A stretch of 64,000 nucleotides of DNA from CAVRJC01 sp964505725. GTDB lineage: Bacteria; Actinomycetota; Acidimicrobiia; IMCC26256; DASPTH01. The stretch's first letter is position 1. Every line of letters starts with the position of its first letter. The DNA lies in NCBI GenBank assembly GCA_964505725.1, contig CAZDJK010000085.1:11798-75797 (forward strand), in the 5' to 3' direction. The notes below the pieces were generated by a model, which searched no databases, was not told where the DNA came from, and saw nothing but the letters and a program-made list of their open reading frames with translations. Shown here one piece after another: positions 34,715-43,610 of the stretch. The translations under genes were made by a program, and so were the position numbers.

Positions 34715-35488
34715 CTACTCGGTGGCGACGAGCAACACGGGCACGCCTGCACGCCGGAGGATCTCCAACGCAACGAGCCCCCGGCCCTGCTCCCGGCGCT
34801 GGGGCCATCCGATCGCGAGCATGTCGGGCTGAACGTCGTTGACGACGGCGAGAATTTGGTCTGCCGGACGTCCCACTCGAAGTTCGAGCCGCGCCTCGGG
34901 CGCGCCATGGCAGTATCGAGCAAGGAATTGACGGGCGTACGACTCGGTTTCGTACTGGACCTGGTCGGAGAACAAGGGCATCGAGCCCTCGTCGTCCACG
35001 TGTACGACCGTGAGCTCGAGCCCGGCTCCGCTGGCGAGGTCGAGCGCCCGCCGCAGCCTTCGCGCCTTTCCCTGTTCGCCCTCCATGGCGATCACGACCC
35101 GATGCAGGACGAGGCTCGGCGTGCACTCGGGCGGCACAACGGCAACCGGCTTGTCGATGGCGTCCGCGAGCGCGAGCGCGATGTGTCCGGCGGGCCTACG
35201 CCCGCCGGGCCGGCTCCTCACGCCGAGAACGCAAGCTGCAACCGTGTCCTCCGTCGCGAGGCGGACCAGTGCCTCGAGCGGCTCTCCGGCCACGGTCGAA
35301 AGGGGAACGTTGTACGAGTCCGCACTGGCCTGTGCGGTACGACCGGCCGGCTCGCGATCGACGACCTGAATCGCCTCGACACTCGCGCCGAGCACGCCGG
35401 CGAGCGCAATTGCCGCCGCTAGCACGGGGCGCGTTGCCGCGGAGTTGTCGACGCTCGCGATGACCGTGTTCACCGTGAGTGCCTCCAT
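34715..35488 (-). CDS. tandem universal stress protein
   Basis: 257 residues with two USP domains: first 1-125 (VIASVDNSAATRPVLAAAIALA, ending KPVAVVPP), second 130-257 (RVVIAMEGEQGKARRLRRALDLA, ending GVPVLLVATE). The ATP-loop G-x2-G-x9-G-S/T pattern is weak in both. It starts 19 bases inside the end of the HAD-GH65 gene, so the two are one unit. In Mycobacterium tuberculosis Rv2005c (USP) also neighbours Rv2006 (GH65-containing), both in the DosR regulon. Confidence 0.85.
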   Translation of the reverse strand: MEALTVNTVIASVDNSAATRPVLAAAIALAGVLGASVEAIQVVDREPAGRTAQASADSYNVPLSTVAGEPLEALVRLATEDTVAACVLGVRSRPGGRRPAGHIALALADAIDKPVAVVPPECTPSLVLHRVVIAMEGEQGKARRLRRALDLASGAGLELTVVHVDDEGSMPLFSDQVQYETESYARQFLARYCHGAPEARLELRVGRPADQILAVVNDVQPDMLAIGWPQRREQGRGLVALEILRRAGVPVLLVATE

Positions 35489-38346
35489 CGGTCCCCCTCA
35501 CGCTCGAGCTCGAGCCCGTTCGGTGTCGCCGCGAAGGGCGTGGACCGCACCAGCACACCGAGCTGTGGATCGGCGCGGAGGACGAGGCGCTGCGACTCGA
35601 GGCGCACAATCACACGACTGCTGCGGAAGTGCAGGCGAATCTCCAGGGCGCCCCACGACGGGGGCAGCCGCGGGTCCAGAGCGAGCCGGGCGCCCTGTGG
35701 CCGGAGCCCGAAGAACCCGTAGGCGAAGGCCTGCCAGAGCCCGCCCATGGTCGCGATGTGCAATCCGTCCGCGCTCGTGGCGGTGAGATCGTCGAGATCG
35801 ATGCGACTCGCCACGGCAAGCGCGTCGAGCGCGGGCCCGAAGTCGCGCGCCCGCGCGAACAGGGCGGCATGGATCGCGGGCGACAAGGAGCTGCCGTGGG
35901 CGGTTCGAGGCTCGTAGTAGCGCAGGTTGGCCTCGAGCGTGTCCGGTTCGACTTCATCTGGCACCAGGTGATGGAGCATCAGGACGTCGGCCTGTTTGAC
36001 GATCTGCGCTCCTCGTACGCGCTCCATCCCGAGCAGGAGGTCGGCGGCGATGGGTCGCCGAGGCGCCACTTCTTCGATCACGAGCGGCTCCAGCTCGTGA
36101 AAGCCTGCGAACTGCTCGTAGATCCCCGTGTTGGGGTCGTATCCGTCGAGGAGGCGATCGGCGAGCTCACGCCAGCGCGACACCTCTCCGACGGTTGCGC
36201 CAACCGCCCGAGGTGCCGCGTCGACGGCGTCCGCAGCTCGGCGTAGGTTCCAACGAGCCATGACGTTCGTGAACGCATTGTCGTCGACGGGCTCGTGGTA
36301 CTCGTCCGGACCGATCACACCGTAGATGTGGCCAACGCCGGACGGGTCCTCTCGGATCCGACTGGACCAGTAGCGAGCCGTGCTCACGAGGAGGTGCATG
36401 CCCCCGCCTCGAGCGAAATCGTCGTCGCCGGTCCAGTCGATGTAACAGCAGGCCGCCCACGCGACTTCGGCCACGATGTGTTCCTCGAGTTGGCCGGTGC
36501 GGATTGCGACGGTCTCCCCGGTCCGGGTTCGGGCCGAGCGAGGCGTCACGTCGTCGCCGGTGGCCGCCGACTCCCAAGGAAACCGCGCGCCCGCACGACC
36601 GGCCGCTCGCGCGGCTCTGATCGCAGCCGGCAGACGGCGGATGCGGTACGTGAGCATGGCCCGCGCGGCCGCCGGTCGTGTGGCCGCAAAGAACGGCAGG
36701 ACGAACGCATCGGCGTCCCAGAACACGTGACCTCGGTAGCCCGGACCGGTCAGTCCTCGGGCCCCTATTGCCGCCTCGCCCTGATCGGGCGCGGTCGCCA
36801 TGAGGTGATACAGGCCGAACCGGACCGACGCCTGGAGATCGGGCGCCCCCTCGATGCTGATGTCGGCGTCATCCCACCGCGGGGCCCATGCGCTGCGCTG
36901 ATCAGCCAACAACCCGGCGATCTCGTTGCCGGCGAGGGCTTCGACCTTGCTCACCACCGGCTGGAGTTCCCGGACACCCGTCGAATCACCCTCGTACACG
37001 GCGATCCACTCCCGCGGACTTCCGGACGCGCCGCTCGGTGTGCCGTGGAGGGCCGCAACGATGCCTGCCGCACTTCCCGAAACCCGCATCCACGCGGTGG
37101 CGCCGACGCGGCCGTCCTCGACGTCGTCCGGACCACCCGGTGCCTGCAGCTCGACGCCCGCGGTCGCACCAGAGCCCTCGACTCGGATTGCGACGGTGCC
37201 GGGGCGCGCGAGCGACGCGAACGAGATGCTCGACATGTGTCCGCTCCGCGTGGCGATCGTCTCGTGCAGCACTCCGTACCGGAGGTCGAGGATTCGGCGC
37301 CATCGAGCGGACGCGGCCGGCTCGGGCCAGGGTCCGATGAGGCCGGGTGCGGGAAGAAGGTGCGTCCCCGGGCCATCGGCGTCGTACACACCCAGCATCG
37401 CAGCCCACGGGACGGAGGTCTGGGGTCGCACCGAGGAGTAGTGGATGCCGACGCGTCCATCCGCGAGCGTCAGCAGCGCACCGTGGAGCGGCTCCAGGTC
37501 CCGGTTGAAGCCTTCGATCACCAGTGACCACTCGGGAGGAATCGCTGTGGCGGCCACTGGTCCACTGTCGTCCTCGGGTGGAATGTCGGAGATTTCGATC
37601 TGCGCGAGATCGGAGACGACGACGTCAGCACCGGACTCGACCAACGAACGCTCGTCGCGAGCCCGGTTGACGCCGATGACGAGCCCGAACCCCCCGCGAC
37701 GGCCCGCCTCCACACCGGCCAACGCGTCCTCCACGATCGCGGTCCGAGCACGGATCACACCCAATCGCCGCGCGGCCTCGACGAACAGCGCGGGTGAAGG
37801 CTTCCCGGCGAGGTGCATGCCCTCGGCGTCGATGCCATCGACGCGAGCATGAAACAAGTCGCCGATCCCCGCGATCTCGAGAATCCTCTGGCAGTTCCGG
37901 CTTGCTGACACGATCGCCGTCGTGATGCCGCGCGCGTGGAGGTCGTGGACGAGCGCCACCGAGCTCGTGAAGGTATCGACACCCTGCTCGGCGATCACTC
38001 GCTGAAACGCACGGTCCTTTCGGTTGGCGATCCCCCACACTGTCTCTCGATCCGGCGAATCACGCCGATCACCCCGCGGCAGCTGGATCCCGCGTGCCGA
38101 GAGGAAGCTTTCGACACCGTCCTCGCGCTGCCTCCCGTCGACGTAGCGTCGATAGTCGTCGTATGTGAACGGTCGGGGTGCGCCCGACTCCTGCTCATCT
38201 CGCTGCTCCAAGTACGCGTCGAATACCTGCTTCCAGGCCGCGGCGTGCACTCTCGCCGTGTTCGTGATGACGCCGTCCAAATCGAAGATGACCGCGTCGA
38301 AGCCCGCCGGATCGAGTGCGAGGGTGGTCGGGTAGTGCTCGGACAT
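35470..38346 (-). CDS. HAD phosphatase/mutase fused to GH65 phosphorylase
   Basis: 958 residues. Residues 15-250 are a beta-phosphoglucomutase-like HAD (FDLDGVITNT, D22/D24). After a linker, residues 270-950 are a GH65 disaccharide phosphorylase with WDADAFVLPFF, GPDEYHEP near residue 680 (catalytic Glu) and KQADVLML near 782. Phosphorolysis of a disaccharide (trehalose, maltose or kojibiose type) gives beta-glucose 1-phosphate, which the HAD domain would turn into glucose 6-phosphate: a logical fusion. Mycobacteria encode the two as Rv3400/Rv3401. Confidence 0.9.
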   Translation of the reverse strand: MSEHYPTTLALDPAGFDAVIFDLDGVITNTARVHAAAWKQVFDAYLEQRDEQESGAPRPFTYDDYRRYVDGRQREDGVESFLSARGIQLPRGDRRDSPDRETVWGIANRKDRAFQRVIAEQGVDTFTSSVALVHDLHARGITTAIVSASRNCQRILEIAGIGDLFHARVDGIDAEGMHLAGKPSPALFVEAARRLGVIRARTAIVEDALAGVEAGRRGGFGLVIGVNRARDERSLVESGADVVVSDLAQIEISDIPPEDDSGPVAATAIPPEWSLVIEGFNRDLEPLHGALLTLADGRVGIHYSSVRPQTSVPWAAMLGVYDADGPGTHLLPAPGLIGPWPEPAASARWRRILDLRYGVLHETIATRSGHMSSISFASLARPGTVAIRVEGSGATAGVELQAPGGPDDVEDGRVGATAWMRVSGSAAGIVAALHGTPSGASGSPREWIAVYEGDSTGVRELQPVVSKVEALAGNEIAGLLADQRSAWAPRWDDADISIEGAPDLQASVRFGLYHLMATAPDQGEAAIGARGLTGPGYRGHVFWDADAFVLPFFAATRPAAARAMLTYRIRRLPAAIRAARAAGRAGARFPWESAATGDDVTPRSARTRTGETVAIRTGQLEEHIVAEVAWAACCYIDWTGDDDFARGGGMHLLVSTARYWSSRIREDPSGVGHIYGVIGPDEYHEPVDDNAFTNVMARWNLRRAADAVDAAPRAVGATVGEVSRWRELADRLLDGYDPNTGIYEQFAGFHELEPLVIEEVAPRRPIAADLLLGMERVRGAQIVKQADVLMLHHLVPDEVEPDTLEANLRYYEPRTAHGSSLSPAIHAALFARARDFGPALDALAVASRIDLDDLTATSADGLHIATMGGLWQAFAYGFFGLRPQGARLALDPRLPPSWGALEIRLHFRSSRVIVRLESQRLVLRADPQLGVLVRSTPFAATPNGLELEREGDRWRHSR

Positions 38347-38364
38347 CAGACGTTCGATCGAGTC

Positions 38365-38388
38365 GAGGGTTCGCTCCGGCCAACCCTC
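38365..38388 (-). promoter_or_regulatory. hairpin in GH65 leader
   Basis: Seven-base stem GAGGGTT / AACCCTC around a ten-base loop lies 19 bases upstream of the HAD-GH65 start, which has no clear ribosome site of its own. It may control translation or be the end of an upstream transcript. The rest of 38347-38633 shows no gene. Confidence 0.35.
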
Positions 38389-38637
38389 TGCAGCCGAGCG
38401 GAAGGCGATCGGTGTCCCTCATCATGACCTCGACGCCCGCCATTCTGCTCCTCCCCCGGGGCGAACGAGCGAGACGAGGTCGTCGGGCGGGAGGCGCGCC
38501 TTCGATCGCGTCGTGTCGCGCGGGAGGGTTGCAGCGAGTCGAGGGTGTCGACGACGGTGGCGGTCGGCTCGTGGCGCTCGATGGCCTCGGCTTCGAGCGT
38601 GTTGCGTCCCCGCAATGCCGGGTCGTGTAAACGTTGC

Positions 38638-38670
38638 TTGACAGCGGCGGGATGTCAACGTACCTTGACA
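38638..38670 (+). promoter_or_regulatory. promoter with overlapping TTGACA/TGTCAA repeats
   Basis: TTGACA (38638-38643) and TACCTT (38661-38666) at 17-base spacing form a sigma-70-type promoter. TGTCAA (38653-38658) and a second TTGACA (38665-38670) make two interleaved inverted repeats over it. The expected start point falls on the GTG of the HTH gene at 38673, which has no ribosome site, pointing to a leaderless, probably self-regulated transcript. Confidence 0.6.
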
Positions 38671-38672
38671 TC

Positions 38673-38882
38673 GTGAAGAACTTCGTTCGAGAGAAGCGAA
38701 CGGTCGCCGGCCTCTCCCAAGCAGAGCTCGCCGAGGCGCTGGGTGTGTCGCGTCAGACGATCAACGCGATCGAGACCGGCAAGTATCTCCCGTCGCTTCC
38801 GCTCGCGATCGGGCTCGCGCGCTACTTCGACACCACCGTCGAGCTGCTCTTCGACCCCGACACGGACGCAAGGAGGAAGTGA
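38673..38882 (+). CDS. Cro/C1-type HTH regulator (YozG-like)
   Basis: 69 residues: REKRTVAGLSQAELAEALGVSRQTINAIETGKYLPSLPLAIGLARYF, a complete XRE helix-turn-helix, then TTVELLFDPD. GTG start at 38673, probably leaderless. Such YozG-like regulators usually precede a small membrane-protein gene. The stop overlaps the next ATG (TGATG). Confidence 0.85.
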   Translation: MKNFVREKRTVAGLSQAELAEALGVSRQTINAIETGKYLPSLPLAIGLARYFDTTVELLFDPDTDARRK

Positions 38883-39043
38883 TGCGACTCCACCAACAGA
38901 AGGCGCGGCTCTGCGTGCCGCTCGGGCTTCTCGCCATCACGCATAGCGGAGCCAGCGTCGCGCGTGACACCGATCTGTGCGCTCAGCTCCAGGCGGCGCA
39001 GCCTGTTGTTCTGAACGGCTCAGGTCTTCTGCGATGGAGTTAG
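38882..39043 (+). CDS. short protein after HTH gene, possibly truncated
   Basis: 53 residues, MRLHQQKARLCVPLGLLAIT then a charged, non-membrane tail. AAGGAGG precedes the ATG, and the start overlaps the HTH stop, so it is translated with it. In related gene pairs this place is held by a membrane protein; only its first helix seems to remain, so this may be a frameshifted or deleted remnant. Ends 18 bp from the convergent FdhA stop. Confidence 0.5.
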   Translation: MRLHQQKARLCVPLGLLAITHSGASVARDTDLCAQLQAAQPVVLNGSGLLRWS

Positions 39044-39060
39044 CCGAATCCAGAGTCTCT

Positions 39061-41751
39061 TCATTCCGAAGGCGGCCGCGCCTCGGCGATGCGTTCGACC
39101 TGTACGGCCGTCACCTTGTAGTCGGGTGTGTTGGTGTCGGGATCGCGGTGCGGTCCGGTGACGCGGTTCAGGAGCGTTCGAGGGTCGTTGAAGGTGGCGA
39201 ACACCGTCCCGGGCTCTACGCGCGCGGTGACCTCGGCGGGCAGTACCACGTCGCCGTGACGGCTGCGGACGCGGACGGGTTCGCCGTGCACGATTCCGAT
39301 CCGCGTCATGTCGGCGGCACTGATCTCGAGGGTGTCGGTTGGTCGCAGCTCCCGGGTGGCGGACCGTCCGGTCATCGTGGCGGCGTTGAACTGGTAGAGG
39401 CTGCGCCCGGTGACGAGCACGAGCGGGAACTCGTCGGTTGGCTCCTCGGGTGCCGGCCGGTAGTCGATGGGACACAGCGCGGCCTTGGCGCCGATGCCGC
39501 GACCGAAGCGTTCGGTGTGAAGCATCGTCGTGCCTGGATGGTGCTCGCTGGGGCAGGGCCATTGCAGTCCACCGGGTGCGTCGAGCCGCGCATAGGTCAT
39601 GCCCGCGCCCGGTGCCCAGACCTGGCGGATCTCTTCCCAGACGTCGGCCGCGCTCGGGTAGTCGAACAGGTCGCCTCGACCGAGCGCGCTGGCGAGCAAG
39701 CAGACGATTTCCCAGTCGGTCTTCGCGTCGCCCGGCGGCGCGAGAGCGGGGCGCACGCGCTGAACGCGACGCTCGGAGTTCATGAACGTCCCGTCCTTCT
39801 CGAACGCCGACGCGGCCGGAAGGAAGACGGTGCCGAACTGCCGGGCGGTCTCGTTGAGGAACAGGTCCTGCACCACGAGCAGGTCGACATTGGCGAGCGC
39901 TGCACCCGTGACATTGGCGTTGGGCTGGGTGAGGGCGAGATCCCAGCCCACGACCCACAAGGCTTTGAGCCGGCCCGTCGCGGCGGCGTCGAGCATCTCC
40001 ATGGCGTCGAGACCAGGCGTGTCGGGGATCGCCGCGCCCCAGATCGTGCTGACCCGCTCGCGAGCCTCCGCGATGGGTGCGTAGCCGGGGAGGTGGTCAG
40101 GCTCGCAGCCCATGTGGGCGGCGCCTTGCACATTGTTCTGGCCGCGCAGCGGATTGACGCCGGCCCCGGCACGCCCGAGGTTGCCGGTCAATAGGGCGAG
40201 GTTCGTGAGGCACATGACGGCCTCGGTGCCCTGGTGGTGTTCGGTGAGGCCGAGGCCATGGAACGAGATCGCAGGCTTGGCGGTGGCATAGAGGCGAGCG
40301 GCCGCCCGGATGTCTTCCGCGTTGAGCCCGCATTCGGGGGCGACCCGCTCCGGGACGAAGGCACGGACGAAGGACCGGAACTCGTCAAGCATCTCGACGC
40401 GCTCGCTGGTGAAGGTCTCGTCGGTCAAGCCTTCGTCAAGGATCGCGGCCGCGAGGGCGTTGAGGACGAGCACGTTCGTCCCGGGCCGGGGCTGGAGGAC
40501 GACATCGGCGTACTCAGTGAGCTCGACGCGTCGGACGTCGATGACGATGAGGTGGGCGCCTCGCAGCGCTGCTTGCTTGATGCGGGCACCGACGATCGGG
40601 TGGTTCTCGGTGGTGTTGGTGCCACAGAGCAGGATGGTCGCGGCGCGCTCGACGTCGTCGAAGGAGCTGGTGGCCGCGCCGGTGCCGAGCATCCGGTTCA
40701 GCGCGACCGCGCTGGGGGCGTGGCACACCCGCGCGCAGCAGTCGACATTGTTGGTTCCGAGGACCGCCCGCGCGAGTTTCGCGACCAGGTAGTTCTCTTC
40801 GTTGGTGGCTCGGGCCGACCCGAGCACCCCGACCGCGCTCGGTCCGTCGCGGTCGATGATGTTCTGGAACCTGGCGGCGACGTGTTCCACCGCGACGGGC
40901 CAGGACACCGCCGTCCAGGTCCCGTGCATGCGGATCATCGGACGGGTGACCCGATCGGGCGACGCGTTGAAGCCGAAGCCGTAGCGACCTTTGACGCACA
41001 GATGACCGCGATTGACCGGCGCGTCTTGCGCAGGCCTGATCTGCACGATCGTCCCGACGCGCGTTCCGACGAGCAGTTCGCAGCCGACGCCGCAGTAGGG
41101 ACACGTCGATCGGGTCCACAGGTCGGGCGGGCCGGTTTCGACCACGGTCCGATCCTCCAGCGCGCCACTCGGGCAGGTGTCGACACAGGCGCCGCACGCA
41201 ACACAGGAACTGTCGGCGAGGGTCGTACCCGAATCGGGCACGACCCTCGTGTGGGGGCCTCTCCCCGTCAGCTTCCACACGAACTGGCCCTGCACCTCCT
41301 CGCAGATGCGCACGCACCGCCAGCAAGAGACACAGCGCGACAGGTCCACGTGAATCGTCGGGTGGGAGTCGTCGACCAGCCCCGGCCGAGACCGATCGTC
41401 CGCATGGCTTTCCACGCCGTAAGCCCGCACCAGGTCCTGAAAGGCATTGGCGGAATCGCTCCTCAGCGCACTGGCGGGGTAGGAGCGGGCGAGCATTCCG
41501 ACGAGCGTGCGGCGCAGCGCCTCCAGCTCGGGGGTGTGCGTGTGCACGACGGCCCCGTCGCGCACCGGTGTGGTGCACGCAGCGACCGGCTGGGTCTCCC
41601 CATCCACGGACACGACACACAAACGACACGCGCCCGACGGCATCAGCCGGGGATCGTGGCACAGCGACGGGATCTCGACGCCGATCGCGGCCGCGGCCTC
41701 GAGAATCGTGCAGCCCGCCGCCACACTGCGACGATGGCCGTTCACGGTCAT
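39061..41751 (-). CDS. formate dehydrogenase alpha subunit (NAD-type)
   Basis: 896 residues. N-terminal [2Fe-2S] domain (C31, C42, C45, C59), 2[4Fe-4S] ferredoxin module (CVSCWRCVRIC, CVACGACVDTC), then the molybdopterin domain with CPYCGVGC and its [4Fe-4S] cluster. The active-site loop CCARVCHAPSAV near residue 340 has Cys where selenoenzymes carry Sec, plus the following His. Oxidises formate to CO2. ATG overlaps the NuoF-like stop by four bases. FdhD or maturation genes were not seen nearby. Confidence 0.9.
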   Translation of the reverse strand: MTVNGHRRSVAAGCTILEAAAAIGVEIPSLCHDPRLMPSGACRLCVVSVDGETQPVAACTTPVRDGAVVHTHTPELEALRRTLVGMLARSYPASALRSDSANAFQDLVRAYGVESHADDRSRPGLVDDSHPTIHVDLSRCVSCWRCVRICEEVQGQFVWKLTGRGPHTRVVPDSGTTLADSSCVACGACVDTCPSGALEDRTVVETGPPDLWTRSTCPYCGVGCELLVGTRVGTIVQIRPAQDAPVNRGHLCVKGRYGFGFNASPDRVTRPMIRMHGTWTAVSWPVAVEHVAARFQNIIDRDGPSAVGVLGSARATNEENYLVAKLARAVLGTNNVDCCARVCHAPSAVALNRMLGTGAATSSFDDVERAATILLCGTNTTENHPIVGARIKQAALRGAHLIVIDVRRVELTEYADVVLQPRPGTNVLVLNALAAAILDEGLTDETFTSERVEMLDEFRSFVRAFVPERVAPECGLNAEDIRAAARLYATAKPAISFHGLGLTEHHQGTEAVMCLTNLALLTGNLGRAGAGVNPLRGQNNVQGAAHMGCEPDHLPGYAPIAEARERVSTIWGAAIPDTPGLDAMEMLDAAATGRLKALWVVGWDLALTQPNANVTGAALANVDLLVVQDLFLNETARQFGTVFLPAASAFEKDGTFMNSERRVQRVRPALAPPGDAKTDWEIVCLLASALGRGDLFDYPSAADVWEEIRQVWAPGAGMTYARLDAPGGLQWPCPSEHHPGTTMLHTERFGRGIGAKAALCPIDYRPAPEEPTDEFPLVLVTGRSLYQFNAATMTGRSATRELRPTDTLEISAADMTRIGIVHGEPVRVRSRHGDVVLPAEVTARVEPGTVFATFNDPRTLLNRVTGPHRDPDTNTPDYKVTAVQVERIAEARPPSE

Positions 41752-43211
41752 CCAAGGCACGCGATCAGCTCCTCCCCGTAATGCTCGAGCGCGCTGCGTG
41801 CGAATGCAGCCAACCCGGTACCGTGCCCGCACAGACTGGTTGCCGCCAAGGCGTCGACGATGTCGCGCCACTCGGCGGATGCACCGACGGGCACGCGGTC
41901 AGCGCTCAGCGCGTCGCCAAACAGGTCCTCGATGCGACCGGCGCCGACCCGACACGGCGTGCACTTGCCGCAGGACTCGAACGCGCCGAAGCGGAACACG
42001 TGATGCACGAGCTCGGTGATCGAGGTGTGTTCATCGAAGGCGACGACGCCGCCGTGGCCCACGTCGGCACCGACCTCTCGGAGGGCATCGATCGTAAACG
42101 GGGTGTCGAGGAGGTTCACCGGAAGGATCCCTGCCAGCGGACCGCCAATGAGGACGCCGCGCAGCTCCCCAGTAGCGAGCCCGCCACCGAGACCATGGAC
42201 GATCTCGGCGACGGGCATGCCGAACTCGACCTCATAGAGGCCGGGGCGGACGAACAACGAGTTGAGCGATACGACTTTGGTGCCCCGGCTCGTGCCCCGA
42301 CCCATCGCTTCGTACGCCGCGGCACCGTGGCGGAGGATCCAGGGCAGGGCGGCAAGTGTCTCGACGTTGTGGACCAACGTCGGACATCCGTTCAGCCCGT
42401 GTTCGGCCGGGTATGGCGGGCGGGCGCGCACCTCAGGCCGCCGCCCTTCGATCGCGTTGAGCAGTGCGGTCTCTTCTCCGCACACGTAACTTCCCTCGCC
42501 ACGGACAATCTCCACGTCAAAGGCCGGACCTCGTCCGAGAAGCCGTTCACCGAAGATGCCCGCCGTCCGCGTCTCGGCGATGGCGCGCTCGAGGGCCTCT
42601 TGCGCTTCCGGGTACTCCTTGCGCACGTACACGTACCCCTGCGTCGCTCCCACGGCTGCCGCGGCGATCGCCATTCCCTCGAGGATCGTGTGCGGATCGT
42701 CCTCCAAGAGGAACCGGTCGCTGTACGCACCGGGGTCGCCCTCGTCTGCGTTGCACACCACATACTTCGGCTCGTCTCTTGCTGTCACCACCGTCCGCCA
42801 CTTGACGCCGGTCGGGAACGCTGCGCCACCCCGGCCGCGTAGACCCGAAGCCTCGATCTCTTCGACGATCACCCCCCGGTCCATCTCGAGGGCCCGCTCG
42901 AGACCCCCGTACCCACCGCGATCGACATACGTCCTCAACTCGGAGCTGTCCCCGCGGGCGATCCGTTCGAGGATCACCGGAGTCGCCGCCGCCACCTCGA
43001 CAGTCGGCCGGTCATGGTCCGCGGCGGTCGCCGGCGCTACGTAGCACTTCCCAAGACAGAACACGCGTGGCGCCGCATCGCCCATCGCCTCCCAGCGGGC
43101 CGGATCGAGATGACGAGCGACAAAACACGCGGTGCCCTGACACGGCTCGCCGCCGAGAACGACGTCGGCCAGGTGAAAGAAAGAGGAGCCGACTCCACCG
43201 GGGTCGCTCAT
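41748..43211 (-). CDS. NuoF/FdhB-type NADH-binding subunit with NuoE-like N-terminus
   Basis: 487 residues. The first about 110 residues form a thioredoxin-like [2Fe-2S] domain (CQGTAC and CLGKC), fused to the NuoF part: GRGGAAFPTGVKW (FMN/NADH), NADEGDPGAYSDRFLLEDDP, CGEETALLNAIEG, and ESCGKCTPCR for the N3 cluster. It passes formate electrons to NAD. Fusion of E and F parts is usual for soluble FDH and hydrogenase diaphorases. Start at ATG 43211, no clear ribosome site. First gene of the pair. Confidence 0.9.
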   Translation of the reverse strand: MSDPGGVGSSFFHLADVVLGGEPCQGTACFVARHLDPARWEAMGDAAPRVFCLGKCYVAPATAADHDRPTVEVAAATPVILERIARGDSSELRTYVDRGGYGGLERALEMDRGVIVEEIEASGLRGRGGAAFPTGVKWRTVVTARDEPKYVVCNADEGDPGAYSDRFLLEDDPHTILEGMAIAAAAVGATQGYVYVRKEYPEAQEALERAIAETRTAGIFGERLLGRGPAFDVEIVRGEGSYVCGEETALLNAIEGRRPEVRARPPYPAEHGLNGCPTLVHNVETLAALPWILRHGAAAYEAMGRGTSRGTKVVSLNSLFVRPGLYEVEFGMPVAEIVHGLGGGLATGELRGVLIGGPLAGILPVNLLDTPFTIDALREVGADVGHGGVVAFDEHTSITELVHHVFRFGAFESCGKCTPCRVGAGRIEDLFGDALSADRVPVGASAEWRDIVDALAATSLCGHGTGLAAFARSALEHYGEELIACLG

Positions 43212-43339
43212 GACTAGATCGTAAAGGCAGCGACAACAACCGGGCGCCGCCATAGCGGTTGGTGGACGGGAGCCGTGCGCTCACCTCGCGGCATGGGGGA
43301 CCGCGGCATCTCCGAGGGCCAAGCCCGCTCAGATCGTCG

Positions 43340-43402
43340 GATCGGTGCCCTCTGCACTGCCTCGCGGCGGAACTCTTCCGGGTACCTCGACGGACGCCCC
43401 AT
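43340..43402 (-). mobile_element. IS3-type OrfA fragment
   Basis: Begins MGRPSRYPEEFRREAVQ, the classic start of an IS3-family OrfA transposase, after which similarity ends in Arg/Pro-rich sequence. No OrfB or inverted repeats were seen. A scrap of an insertion sequence between the formate dehydrogenase operon and tRNA-Arg; the rest of 43212-43610 holds no recognised gene. Confidence 0.6.
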
Positions 43403-43610
43403 CCGGGACTCCTTCCTCCGGCCACACGACCAGAATCAGGTGTCCACCGAACCGGGTCAACTCCAACCCGACTTCGGTCGCAAGATTGCGGAAGGCGCGC
43501 CGTCAGGCGTGCTGAGCGCCCTCGCGGTTGTCAGCGCCTACCTCGGCGCCCCGATGGTCGCGGACCCGGTCACAACCGCGGGACGCGGCGACCGTCAGTT
43601 CTAGAAAGTG

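Noticed and set aside
40690..40750. Possible selenocysteine in formate dehydrogenase
   Set aside because: The active-site codon is TGC (Cys), with no in-frame TGA.
43212..43260. Promoter and leaderless start for the NuoF-like gene
   Set aside because: A TACGAT -10-like box precedes the ATG, but no -35 at a usable distance was found.
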